Assembly (NCBI RefSeq): GCF_000003815.2 | Contig: NC_049992.1 | Coordinates: 20,210,983 to 20,274,982 of the forward strand | DNA length: 64,000 nucleotides | Reading direction: 5' to 3' | Source of the DNA: Branchiostoma floridae | Lineage: Eukaryota > Chordata > Leptocardii > Amphioxiformes > Branchiostomatidae | Shown here: piece after piece, positions 45,056-56,908 of the stretch | Layout: every line of letters begins with the position of its first letter | Position numbering within the stretch: position 1 is the first letter of the stretch | The notes under the pieces: model-generated | What the model was told of the DNA's origin: nothing | The model's database searches: none | What the model saw: the letters and a program-made list of their open reading frames with translations, nothing else | Translations under genes and position numbers: made by a program

Positions 45056-46318
45056 ATGAAGACCCCAACACTGATAATGTTTATCATCTTTTTCATGGCT
45101 GTGGGTAGGTACTAATTTTAATCCAGTAACTATAAAAAAAAATTAAATTTTGTAGATCGGGAAAATATAAGTAAGGGCAATACACTTTATATTATGGATT
45201 TCTTCTCAGAATATATTAAATATAGATCCCTCGCTTTTATATGTATACAATTTGCTTGACTTTTACTACAAATGTCTCATATTTAAGCTATTATATTGTC
45301 GATTTTGATTCCTTATCATGAATAAATTGACTTTTTCATATGAACATTTTGCAATGATCCAAACAATATCAAGATCTAATGTTTTTAAATGCATTTCCAC
45401 TTTTCACCCATACGAAAATTTACTCGAAATGCCCTTGCGCAAATTGGATTGGGCCATGTTACCCGCCTTTTACTTCTATATGAAAAGCTTCCACCATACA
45501 CATTCTCAGGCTATTTGTCTTGTACATGGTGGCTTGGGAACCTAAAATGTATATTTTTTTCTTAATTTTAACAATAGCAAATGAATTATTTGGTGTGTAA
45601 CAAAACGGTTAGGAAATAGCTTTCTGCAAGTCAACTGGCAACTCCGTGAAGAAGAAAAAAATTAATAGATTTCATTCAATCGCACATTACTATGACTATT
45701 TCAGAATGCTTAGAATGACTGTTAATTGAGATAATGTATGTCTTTCAGGCTTGACTAGTTTAAGTTAGAATGAAATGGCTTATGTAAGCTTTTTTGGAAA
45801 GTTTTTTAGCAAGTATCCACATTGGTTGCGAGCTAGTAGTTTAAATATATATATTAGGTAAAAATATCATGTATACTTACAACGCCTTAACATCATGTTA
45901 CTCATTTTGTCACAGCGGGGGATTCAGCCAACATCGAGGAGATTTTGCGTCAGCTTCGATTGCTAACAGGTATGTTAAGCCTATATGTATTGCATACTGT
46001 CACTTAAAGTTACTATGTATGGAATATTGGTTTCAATAAAGATAGAACCATTCGAGTCACTAACTGTACCAGATGATGATAAGAAACCTTTTTATGTGAG
46101 CGTATTTTATGTATGCTTTTTTATGTAAACTACATCCTGCTGACGCACAACTTAATTACCTATTTTATAGAAACTGTATGACAGGTATGGGCTTATTGAT
46201 TGCAATATTTATTAACCTGTAGGCGAAGAATCCATTGATGACGCCTTAATGACTCTAACCGATGAAGATACAATGAAAGAGGAAACTCCCAACTCACCAG
46301 AGGACGAACTTGTGGATC
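45056..46318 (+). CDS. Small secreted acidic protein, 3' end lost in gap
   Basis: Exons 45056-45104, 45916-45969 and 46223 to at least 46318 join in phase 1 (donors GTAGGT and GTATGT; acceptors GTCACAG and CCTGTAG). The product starts MKTPTLIMFIIFFMAV-AGDS, a textbook signal peptide with likely cleavage after Ala/Gly near residue 17-20. A short helical stretch (IEEILRQLRLLTG) and a strongly acidic segment (EESIDDALMTLTDEDTMKEE, then PNSPEDELVD) follow. Such an acidic pro-region after a signal peptide is usual in precursors of cationic peptides or hormones, but the mature part would lie in the N run, so this is a guess. No family recognised. The next sequenced bases after the gap could hold a stop (KVYHIA-stop) if the phase fits, which cannot be tested. 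Confidence 0.65.
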
Positions 46319-46418
46319 NNNNNNNNNNNNNNNNNNNNNNNNNNNNNNNNNNNNNNNNNNNNNNNNNNNNNNNNNNNNNNNNNNNNNNNNNNNNNNNNNN
46401 NNNNNNNNNNNNNNNNNN
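46319..46418. other. Assembly gap (100 N)
   Basis: A standard-size gap, so the true length is unknown. It hides the C-terminal part of the secreted-protein gene. Confidence 1.
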
Positions 46419-49178
46419 AGTTTTGGGAGAAAAAGTATACCATATTGCATGACCTAATTCGTTACTAATCATGGCAATACCATCGGCAGCTTTTTATTAA
46501 AATCAACCTTAATTTTCGTCTTTTTTACACCCTAATCGATATTTTTGGCCAAGTAAAATCTGCACAGGCATATATCGTTGACCTCCCCATACCATGGCAA
46601 GCTTCTGCCATTCACTTAATGTAATCATTAAGGCACTCTAGCGCCGAATTTTAGGTCATTTTGTTTTGATACTAGGGCGTGCATTTTTGGTAAGAAAATG
46701 ACCAAAATAAGTCCACAAAAATGTGATTGAACTGCTTTACGCCAACAGCGTGACAAAAATTGAATAGGTATTTGTCAAAGGAATTCCTTCCTACAAAACT
46801 TAAAAGCCAGATTGATGTAATACCAGGGTAGTGGGGACTTGGTGTAATTAGATTTGATGTAAAAATTGTTTTGAAAAGGGACCAAAAATTATATGATATA
46901 AAAGGTTTGGGAGAATTTCCCTAGGATATCATCATGTAATAATTTTGTTCATTTTGACCCAACCTGGATTAATGCATCAAAGCTGTATATTTTGGTCATG
47001 CCTGAACTTAATTAAAAATAATGTTTCTTTTATTAAAGAAATATACAAAAGCAAAATTTCTCCCCAGATCAAATTCATTGCCGTACAATTTGGTGAAGCT
47101 ATTTTAATGCTTGGGCAAATCGGTAATTGATTTCCGTATCCGGGTAGCGTAAGGAATGATTATTCTGCTTTACCTTTTTTTATTATTTCATTATTTACAA
47201 CTTAGTCTTCGTTATTCTGAGTTTAGTTTTGCACTGCCTATTTGTTAAAAAACTTACTGAAAATAAATGACGATTTAAGTTAACGAACAGTTCATCTCCA
47301 GCGTGTAGACATGCATGATCTACCTACCAGCCAAATTATGAATACCTATAGTTTTTAACCGCTTGGCTTTGCAACATTGATGACAGCGCTTTGATAACAG
47401 TGTGATGTTCATTTTTTTGTTAATGAAAGCGATAAAAATCTATAACGATTGATTAGTTTTAAAAAATACAATCATTGATTACATTCTAAAACTCATTTTG
47501 GAAACATCGTTCGTTAACCGTCACCTTAACAACATCACTAAATTTATGATCACCGTAAATATTCCAGGCATAAATTATACGAAAGCCTAAATAAATAGTT
47601 ACGAAAGCCATGTCATTTGGCAATAATAAAGCTCTACATGAGCCTATTCTATGTACCCTAACATTGTTTGGCTTAACTTTAAGGCTATTATATTTCATAA
47701 TACAATCTACCACGAAAGGTCAGTTGACGTGAGGTCAACAATAAAGTTCAAGCCAATTTGTTACATGTATGCTACAACATTCAAAAGAGACGCGTTCATG
47801 CCATGTTTGGTTTGGAAATGACCCAAACTTAATACTATTATCCGATAGGCCTACAAGGATAGAAAAAATGGTCAGTGGTATTTTTATATTCGACTAACTT
47901 GCCAAATTTTATGTCCAAAATATGACAAAAGAGAATAAAGTTCTTACATGCCAGACTGTTTACAACATCTACCGCATCACAAATAAATCATCCAATGTTA
48001 TCAAAGCAAACCTTTGTAGTATTTAAGTTTTTTTTCTTCACTAGTATTTACTCACATATCCGTAAGAAACGATAAGTAAAGCTTAGATCCCAGGTATGTG
48101 CAGTTGTTAAATATCTTAACACTGCAGACGTTTACAAGATCTTTTTAGCCTGTAAATGCAATATCAACTGTACACCAATGATTTCAGCAGATGTTTAACG
48201 TCATGTCATTGTTACATATAGATAAAACTTCAATGCACTCGTAATTGTTGGACACCTGGAACCGCTGGTATGATAAAACGTTGTTTGCGAGTATGATAAC
48301 AAGTAAAAATACATGTACATGTCCCACCACGTGAACTCTCTTGAGAATTACGGGGTATTGTTTGCACTGACTCAGGAAAGTAGAACTGATATAGTAACGA
48401 TCATTTAACAGTGTGTTAAGCAATGCATGGTATGAGCTAATGATATTGCTGTAACCGAAAGAATGTGATGAGTCATAACAAAATTACCACATTCCCGTAC
48501 CATTTGATCTGCTGTCGATCATTGAGACCTGGCGTTATCATGAAATGTTAAATGTTTAGTTTTCTTTGCTTATTCTACATTAAAATTAAATGCTTGCAGC
48601 TCAATCTGATGAGTCTGTCATTTCTTATGTTTAACATGTATCAATTACCAGAATAGTTTGATTTGTCAAAATTTGATAAAGATCTTTAAATTGGTATAGA
48701 TTCAAAACAATGTTTCAATATGAGTGGTAATGACGGTAATAAATGTTTGTCATATCATTATCATCATCAGCAACATTATAATGATAATTGCTAGCCCTTC
48801 ACTAGCTGCCATCTGTAGGGTAAGCATGTCGTTCAAAAATGGCCTTCTTCAGCGGTTTAAGTTTACTTACAGTGGACCAACAGGTAATTAGCTTTAACAA
48901 TGCAATTAGAATATAAAAGAAATATTGAAACAAAAAGGTTTTAATTATAGATCTAATCGTGTCATTCTTTTCCTTAACACACGGGCTTGCCGAAGGAAAC
49001 AAAATGGGTTAAGAGGTACGGAATGGCTGAAAAATATATCTGCTGGGCCTTATAAAGACTAATATTCTGCCGTGATACAAAAAATACATTTTGTTGTAAT
49101 ACAAAGGGAACACTTACACATTGTTGATGTTCCATAATTTTTAACTAAAATTGCCTGACTTAGCTGGAACGGATACTC
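46419..49178. other. AT-rich region, nothing recognised
   Basis: No exon continuing the secreted-protein gene, no repeat family and no RNA gene was recognised. Confidence 0.45.
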
Positions 49179-49182
49179 TTAA

Positions 49183-50102
49183 CCCTATCCAGACTGGGCT
49201 TTTTGGGCCTTTCCTGGCCTGGGGGGGGGGCTCATTCGACCCCCCTTCCTATTTTCAAAACGGCTTATTGTACGATCACCAAATTTGCAGGGAGAGCTGT
49301 GCTTATCAAGTTCTATAATTCCTGAAATTTTTATATCATTATGACGTAATATGACGTAATTATGACGTCATTAATTGATATAATTGGCTAAAACGGGGAA
49401 TTCCCATAATACCTAAATATCTCACTCAAAAAGTTACCAATAAAGCTTTCTTATTAATATTCAAGTGTTATAAGACTTCTGTCGTCAAAAGCTGACGCAA
49501 TGACGTCAAAATCACGTCATAGAATGACGTCATCTGTAGTTTAGCTATCCACCATCTTGGATTATGAACCTTAAATTTTTCAAGATACATTTTTTCAACA
49601 TATAACGCTAAAACCCCATGGAAATTGATTAAAAACGTACACAAGAATGTTTTCTGTAAGAAAATACCACGTAGTAATGAAATCTGAGTGAACATAGGCT
49701 TGTTAGACGGTAATTCATGATGTTGTTTGCCATCTTGGATTTTGACCAATTACGTCATCTCATTAGCATAATTTACGAATATTTAATTATAAATGTTTAA
49801 CTAAGATGTGTTAGATATTAAAGATATATGAAAAGAAGTTTAGTTTAGCAAGAAAATCTTAAAATCCCATTGTTTAAACCAAAATTGTTGATTTTTGTAA
49901 AATTTGCCTTTCAGAAACCCGTTGCTATGGCAACACGAAAAACATAACTTACCCAAATTTTTATAAATTGTTGCCAACAATATTATAGGAAAACTCACCA
50001 AGTTTGGTTGTTCTAGCACAAGCCGTTTGGGAGGTATAGGAGGTCAAAGTCGGCGCGGGCACTTATAGCCCCCCCCCCCCACCCCCCCCAGTCTGGATAG
50101 GG
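49183..50102. mobile_element. TTAA-flanked (piggyBac-type) element C, perfect 16-bp TIRs
   Basis: TTAA at 49179-49182 and 50103-50106. The ends CCCTATCCAGACTGGG and CCCAGTCTGGATAGGG are perfectly inverted. The inner edges carry a G10 run (about 49222) and C-rich runs (about 50069-50089). The interior shares GCCATCTTGGATTTTGACCA, ACGTCAT, ATTAGCATAA and CGTTGCTATGGCAACACG with elements A and B, in the orientation of B. No ORF. Confidence 0.88.
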
Positions 50103-50106
50103 TTAA

Positions 50107-51066
50107 TGTTTCGGAAATATACAATATTTAAAAAAAATAAACAATCTTACACCCATTACCATTCTGCTAATCATAACATCAAAATTGAGTACTAAAAATT
50201 TTAACTCGAAAAAGGGAGGGATCATAAAGTAACATTTTTGCTAATTTAGATCAAAACGTTATTATTAATATTTACAGAGTTCTATATAATTATGTACAGA
50301 CAAATTAAAATCTGAAAACCAGAGAATAGCCTTTTCGACGAAATAGAAAATGTTACTATCAATATCTAACAAGTTCTATTTGATTACTTTTACCTTTTTT
50401 TCCGGTGAATTTATAGCATTTCCGCCTGATTAGGTCGCTGGTGTGGACGGTACTAGATCAATTTCACTGTTTAAAGACCTGTAATTAAATATAAAATATA
50501 TACATACAATTTTGGGCCTAACTTTGTAACGCTATAGGTGCCACTCTGGTATTTTGGGCTTGAATTTTGAACCATATATAGATCATTAGAATATTAGTTA
50601 AATGCAAACTGTAGGGTCTTGTTTGCTTGTCACGTGATTATCCCTAAAATATGGTCACGTTGTGTGTTTGACGAAATTTGGTCATGTCCAAATACTACAC
50701 ATGACGGAGTAGAATAGATTTCTAATTCAACTTCTTGTCAAAGGTAAATCTCTGCATTGCCTATCAAATAAATGCTTGTAGAGTATCGGGTCATGATCTT
50801 TAGTCACGTGGTTGTTCCTTCATTAGGCCAAAGGAGAAATAGTGAACATTGATTGGTGACAATTATGCAAAATTAATACATCATTTGCACTACTAATAAG
50901 AAATTCCATGGTGGTTGATTATAGTGATATCCTCTTCTCTACGGCTTAGGAAAAAAGTTTATAGGCCAGGCTCAAATTAACTGGCTTTGCTTTACGGGAA
51001 ATATGAGTCCTCCCTGTGAATTACTTCCAATGAAATAGCTTCCCAACGAATCAATAGAAACGTAAA
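50107..51066. other. Intergenic, nothing recognised
   Basis: AT-rich; no recognised feature. Confidence 0.4.
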
Positions 51067-52458
51067 CTAGAGTTCAACGAACCCATCTCTTCGCCAAATA
51101 ATCATGTCTTTATTTAAGACTTTAAGGTCTTGTTCATGTATTACTAAATAGCAACTGACGGCATGAACTATGTTCCTCACAAACACACAGATATTACCAA
51201 AAACCAGACTGTGACCTGACAGATGACCTGGTAGCATTCCTGGTCAATCAGAATTTCATGCTTGTCAAAGACTTTGTCCCCAGTGTAAGGGCGTCCAGCT
51301 CCAGCAAAACATCTGTATAACAGCTGTGTCCATAGATATAGGTCAAAATGAGATATATAGAGCACAGTTTATTTCTGTTAATAAGTTTTGCTGCAGTACC
51401 TTAGGAAGCCGCTAGGGGGGCCACTATCATATATATTATCTTCGTTTTCCTGACCCCTACCCACCTACCAAATATTATCAGGATTTTTTCAAGGCTTCTC
51501 GAGTTATGCATTCCACAAACAAACGGACGCACACACTCGGCCCGCTACCGTCCTAACGGAAAATGCTACGTCAACTATTTTCGAACACAATTCCCTTTCC
51601 GCAACCGCTACTTAAATACTAAATATCATGAAAATCCATACACAGCTTCTTGAGTTATATGCTGTTGGAATGGATTTATGAACTTTCCTCATTAATTATA
51701 CAAATTAGCTACTGATTTGCATAATTAGTATTACATTGTATAAGTCATCACTCATTCTATCTACATACTGAAAATCCTGATGATCCGTTTACACGTTCTC
51801 GAGTTATCCTCGTCCAAAGTTTGAACGGAAATCGGTGTCTGCAGTTCCCAAAAAGCCGCTAGGGGGTCCAAACTCACAGCAGTTGCTCTCTGTTCCAAGG
51901 GCTATCTACCACTCAAAAATCATGACCACAGCATGTCCAGAACACGAAGTGTCAAAATTAAAATTTTTGCTCCAGTACCTTAGGCAGCCACCAGGGTGCC
52001 CATTACCGAACTTGACCTTCGTTTTCCTAACCCCCATCCACCTAACAAATATAATCAGGATCCATTCAAGGGTTCTCGAGTTACCTTGCATACAGACAAA
52101 CGCACTTACATACAAATCCCGCTACAGCACCGTAGGTAAGAGCCAGGTAAACCATTTTCGCACTTGACCTTCCTCTCCAAAACCGCTACACACATACCAA
52201 GTATCGTGAAAATCGCCCAGCTAGATTTTGACTTATGCTGCCCAAAACAAACCGCAAAAAACATACCAAGCTCGCTGCAGTACCGTAGGAAAACGCCAGG
52301 TAAACCGTTTTCAAATTTGGCATTCCTTTCGACAACCGCTACACACCTACCAAAAATCACAAAGTTCCATCCACAGTTTCTCGAGTTATATGCTGTTGAC
52401 CTACATACAGACCCAAGTCAGCAATCTCATACTCTTCTTGGCGAAGAGAATGAACGTG
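51067..52458. mobile_element. CTAGAGTT-TIR element, copy 1
   Basis: The left end is CTAGAGTTCAACGAAC then CATCTCTTCGCCAAATAA; the right end is a degraded TTGGCGAAGAGAATGAACG. The body contains several tandem, diverged units of the form GCAGTACCTTAGG, AGCCGCTAGGGGG, CTTCGTTTTCCT, CACCTACCAAATA and TCTCGAGTTATGC, which also occur singly at 14.3 kb. 51067-52262 is nearly identical, inverted, to 62698-63893. No transposase recognised; a 62-codon ORF (51177-51365, minus) is kept in both copies but resembles nothing I know. Class uncertain; a TA duplication inside CTAG is possible. Confidence 0.75.
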
Positions 52459-53600
52459 TAAGTAGGGCAAAATGAACATCCATATGTTTTATACTTTTCG
52501 TGTATTATTTGGTAGGGCTAAAGTTAGGTTGTTGTTTTCATTAGTGCCACAGAGCTGTAGCAAGAGTGTGAAGTGTGGAGATTTGCATTTTGATCAGTGT
52601 CGTATGCAAACGAACGTTCGTCTCCTCTAGTGTCAGGTGGAATTGTTTCACACCAAAGTCATAGACAGAATTAACACATACACGGTAGTCGCCCAGCCTT
52701 TGATATCTAGAACAACAAAGGGACTTCAAAAACATTGTCACCTCTATAATATGTATGAATATGTGGATTTGGATGAATAAACAGGACAAGCTTGCTGGTG
52801 GGGGGAGAGAGAGATCAGTTGTGTCAGTCGTGCGTGGAGTGCAGACACGAGGATGTAGCTCTCCAGCAAGCGGTCCGGGGGTGTGCGGAAAATGGCCTGT
52901 GTCTCTGCGTGTTGTTCTTCCCTTCAGTCTTTTAGACTCTCGGCAGCAATTCCAAATGAGAACCCGGGGCCACAACATCTGCCCCCTTTCTTACAAACGG
53001 AAGAGATTACAGAATCTTACGGAAGAGCTTACGACATATCTGTCGCTGGATTGGTCAAACCAAGGACATATATAGAGAGTGAGTCAAAATGGAGGCTACG
53101 GAACCTGAACAGGACTCAAGTCCGGGTTTGAACCTGAATTTGAGCTAAGGTACGCAGCACTACTATTGTGCGTGCCTAATGGCATTTTGTTTTACTTTTC
53201 TTTCCCATCTAAAATTATCTTCAGCTTGAATCTGTCTTACCTAGTTTCCTTTTTGACATCCAAAATTGTATTCGGCTCTTTTGCATTTATAGTGATGATA
53301 TAAAATGTCTAGTTTCTCCTGGATCACTTAAGTGTCACTGACGAGAGGTTAGAGGTCAATCTTTCAAGGAAGACATGCTTCTACGCTCCGCGGCATGTTT
53401 TGGATATAATCGTGGTTATTAAGATACCGGATTGGAAAGGTGTCTCCTGTTGTCTCAGAAGTGCACTGTATACTTCTGAGAGAGTCGAACGGTGGTAGTG
53501 AAGCCTTTCAGTGCACTAGAAGCGGCTCTTTGAGCGTGTTGGTGAAACGGACGTGGTGAGGGGTGCAGGTGTCAGTACGAGGTATGTGGAGAGTGTGTAC
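52459..53600. other. Nothing firmly recognised
   Basis: Contains a 145-codon minus-strand ORF (52541-52978) and overlapping plus-strand ORFs without recognisable similarity. A TATATA-like word near 53070 precedes an ATG at 53089 (MEATEPEQDSSPG...) that stops after 19 codons; it might be a first exon but has no support. Confidence 0.3.
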
Positions 53601-55448
53601 TGTCCCAAATATGCTCTATCCCAAAAGCGCTTTTAGGATAGAAGCAATTCTGGGATAAGCCTGCATCCTAAATGTGCTTCTATTCTAAAAGCGCCCTAAG
53701 CCAGAGCGCAGCCTGGATATCCCAGACGCGCTTCTTTGTCGCCGTCAATCATGGTGATTGACAGGACCGCAAGCGGTGATTGTTTCCATATTTGGTTCGA
53801 CCTCGCGATCGCGAGACGTCGCGACAGTCTACTTGCGATAATTGCGCTGAATGCTGGCTGATGTGCGAAATCCACCATTTAGAGTCATTTATTCAAGACA
53901 TCTTGTTTCTGAAATAAAAGCATGGATGGACTGAATGTGATGATATATATCTGCAACAGTCTTTTTAGTTAGTGATGAAATTTCTCAAAGCCCTGTCGTA
54001 CTGTATAGTAGCTTTTNNNNNNNNNNNNNNNNNNNNNNNNNNNNNNNNNNNNNNNNNNNNNNNNNNNNNNNNNNNNNNNNNNNNNNNNNNNNNNNNNNNN
54101 NNNNNNNNNNNNNNNNGAAAAGAAAAGATGACAAATCTTCTAATGGAAGTTATCTTTATTGCAAGTTAATGCACAGAGGTAATTATACACTGCTGAATAC
54201 AATATGTATACAGTGTACACAGATAATGGGACATTTATCAAACTTATTCCATGCAGATTAAACACTATTTTGTCCTTTTGATTCTCACTATATGATTTTC
54301 ATCAATCTAATTGTGCATGGAAGACACAGAAAGCAATTCTCAATAGTGCACCCCAAGATGCACTACAAAATGTACCATATAAAATGTATTACAAAATGTA
54401 CCATAATAAAACATGATGACAGTCAGTGAAAACGTCCAGCTGCACATTGATCAATTCCCCAAGCCATTCAGTTCCCAGGTTGTATTCTATCGCAAAAGTG
54501 CTTCTGGGATAGAAGCAGACGTTCGTCTAACAAGAAAAGTATCTTGTCATCTATCCCAAAAGCGCTTCTGGGATATCCAGAACATGTCGCAAGCGAAGGA
54601 GCGCATTCTGGATATCCTAGAAGCGCTTTTGGGATAGAAGCACATTTGGGATAGATCTGCATCCAAAATCTGCGTCTATCCTAAAAGCGCTTCCAGGATA
54701 TCCAGAACACGTCGCAAGCGAAGAAGCGCATTCTGGATATCCTGAATGCGCTCCTGTCGAAGGCGGCCGACATCTGTCTTCTCCTGTGCAGGTTGACTTT
54801 GTTAATGGTTTGCTGAATTTCAGCTTCTGGTTTTGTTTCGAACTATCGAACCAGAGATAGCGATACTACCTCGGTGTGTTGGGTCCATGCAGTCAACACG
54901 TCACGAGAAAATGGCAGCGGTCACTTCTGGCGATTGTTTCACCAAAGTTTCCATATTTAGTTCGACCTCGCGACACCTGCCGTAATCCACGTGATGGAAA
55001 TCCGCAGTTTGTAAAGCAAGCGCTGAACCTAGATTTTACGTGATTATGTGAGGGTTAGATCGGGCCACGGAGTCCCCAAAAATGATTTGATTTATGCAAA
55101 CTACGTTGATTTGGTGTAAGTATATGCGATCTTCTATCACAATCAAACCCGGAAGTGACCTAATGGGAGAACAAAGATGGCGGCCTCAGGTTGACTACGA
55201 AAAATCACATACAAGATAGTCTCCGCCTCCTAAGACACTAAGCTCCTCCCACAAGTGCACGTTCTGGATAAACACGCCGGCTTATCCTGAATGCGCTCCG
55301 ACAGAAGCGCATTCAGGATATCCAGAATGCGCTCCTCGCTTGCGACGTGTTCTGCGCTTTTAGGATAGAAGCACATTTTGGATGCCGGTCTATCCTAAAA
55401 GCGCTTCTATCCCAAAGGCGCTTTTAGGATAGACGACATTCTAGGATG
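53601..55448. mobile_element. Fold-back element built of GCGC-centred palindromes
   Basis: Three clusters (53601-53740, 54482-54775, 55262-55448) consist of repeated words such as CTATCCCAAAAGCGCTTTTA, GATAGAAGC, GGATATCC and GCATTCTGGATATCC. The first and last clusters are inverted copies of each other, so the whole is a foldback with ~150-190-bp arms. Between them TTCCATATTT-GTTCGACCTCGC occurs twice (near 53786 and 54951). It contains a 100-N gap (54017-54116) and no transposase. Confidence 0.7.
54017..54116. other. Assembly gap (100 N)
   Basis: A standard-size gap within the fold-back element, probably caused by its hairpins. Confidence 1.
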
Positions 55449-55496
55449 TAACAGAGTGTACTTGAGTTAGCTTGTTGACCGCGCTATAAGCTGTTA

Positions 55497-56371
55497 GTGA
55501 CTGGATTCCGTCTCCGTAATAAACACGTCAGTTTGAGAGATGTCCATCCATTTAGACAACAAAATGGAGTCCGCATCACTGTGAAAGACGTACCACTATC
55601 TGTAGATGACAGCGTTTATCGAGGACCGCTTGAAGAAGTACGAAGTAAAGCTTTAAGGTCCTTTGAAACGCGAAAGGCTAAGGGTCGATGGACGACTGAT
55701 AAACTGTGAGACTGGAGATCGCTTTGGATTCATGCATGAACCCACAAGCCCTACTGAGCACATCCCCAGGAATATCGAGCTGGGCGGGCGTTGGCGGCCA
55801 CGCGTCTTTTACCGTGATCAAACTGCGGAAAAGAAGTGTGTAAAGTCCCTGGGTAATGGTCACCTGAAAATGAACTGCACATCTGACTGGACATGTTTAC
55901 TGTGCAATCAACTGGGACGCAAGCGAGCTTACTGCAATGTTATTGCAACACCTGATGTGAAAAACAAGGAAACTGAGCGTGGAGAACATGGTGACAATGA
56001 CATACTCCAATCTGAAACTGAGCTCAGTAACAACGTCGACGAGGACTCTGAAAAAGACAATACTGCCATCGTCAGCAGAAAGAGACAGATTACAGACTTC
56101 ACCAGAAAGACTGATAGAGAGAAGAAGAAAGTACCTAATACAACATCGTGTACATCCAAAGGGTCAGAAGGCTGCAATGGTGACAATGGCACAGCAAGGA
56201 GGCAGTGGCAGAGGCAGAAGGAGGGAAGTACCAACACCGCCCAGCAGTGAAGCCCATGCACCTGACCCCCGGGTCGAGGAACCGATCAAAGCAGGACGTA
56301 ACACTTGGAGTAACCCTCCGGGTTCAGATGTAACTAGCTCATTGGCGAGCACAAGCGAGGATGATGACTGA
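55497..56371 (+). pseudogene. LINE ORF1 (CCHC zinc-knuckle protein), frameshifted
   Basis: RITVKDVPLSVDDSVYRGPL opens in one frame (55497-55709). A second frame from 55663 continues RLRVDGRLINCETGDRFGFM, then YRDQTAEKKCVKSLGNGHLK, with C-x8-H-x4-C and C-x2-C-x8-C clusters. A third frame carries an acidic/basic C-terminus to 56371. Nucleic-acid binding gag-like role by family. Confidence 0.7.
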
Positions 56372-56417
56372 ACAATGACTCTGGTGTAAGTTATAGTTCT
56401 TCATAGCTTCTGATGTT

Positions 56418-56908
56418 TCATTCATGTCCCTTAATGTTAGAGGACTTAGAAACTACAATAAACGTACAACCCTTTACCATTGGTTGGAACGTCAGAAGGC
56501 AGACATCTTTCTCTTACAAGAAGCCTATTACACTAAAGATAAGATTTTGGTGACTCTCATAGTAGAGGTGTGTCAATACTTTGTAAAAAGAAGATTGATA
56601 TGAATGTCATAGAAGTAATCAAAGGAAATGATGGTATAAAACTATTCTTATTGATGTCGTTAAAGAGTTCAAAAATGTATCGAAACTATTGCTCTGGGAA
56701 ATCTGCAAAAAAGAATATTAAGGACTTTACGGATAAGTTCTCTAGACAAAAAGCATTCCAACTGAATCACGACCGTGTGCGCTTGGAAACTCAGCTAACA
56801 GAACTTGACGAGAGAATAGATAAGACTTTAGATAAAGATGTTCTTGATGTATGGGCACAGGTTAAGGTAAAAGTAGAAACCATTTATGAATATAAAACAA
56901 AAGGGGCA
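56418..56908 (+). pseudogene. LINE ORF2: endonuclease start fused by deletion to pre-RT region
   Basis: MSLNVRGLRNYNKRTTLYHW then KADIFLLQEAYYTKDK is the opening of an apurinic-type endonuclease (N of block I, E of LQE). After about 50 codons it passes without the rest of the nuclease into pre-RT sequence (RLETQLTELDERIDKTL ... YEYKTKGA), so the catalytic D/H blocks are gone. Confidence 0.65.

Noticed and set aside
52541-52978. 145-codon minus-strand ORF
   Set aside because: No recognisable domain, no splice or promoter support, and comparably long ORFs overlap it on the plus strand.
53089-53145. Short MEATEPEQDSSPG start exon after a TATA-like word
   Set aside because: Stops after 19 codons; splicing that would rescue it could not be supported.
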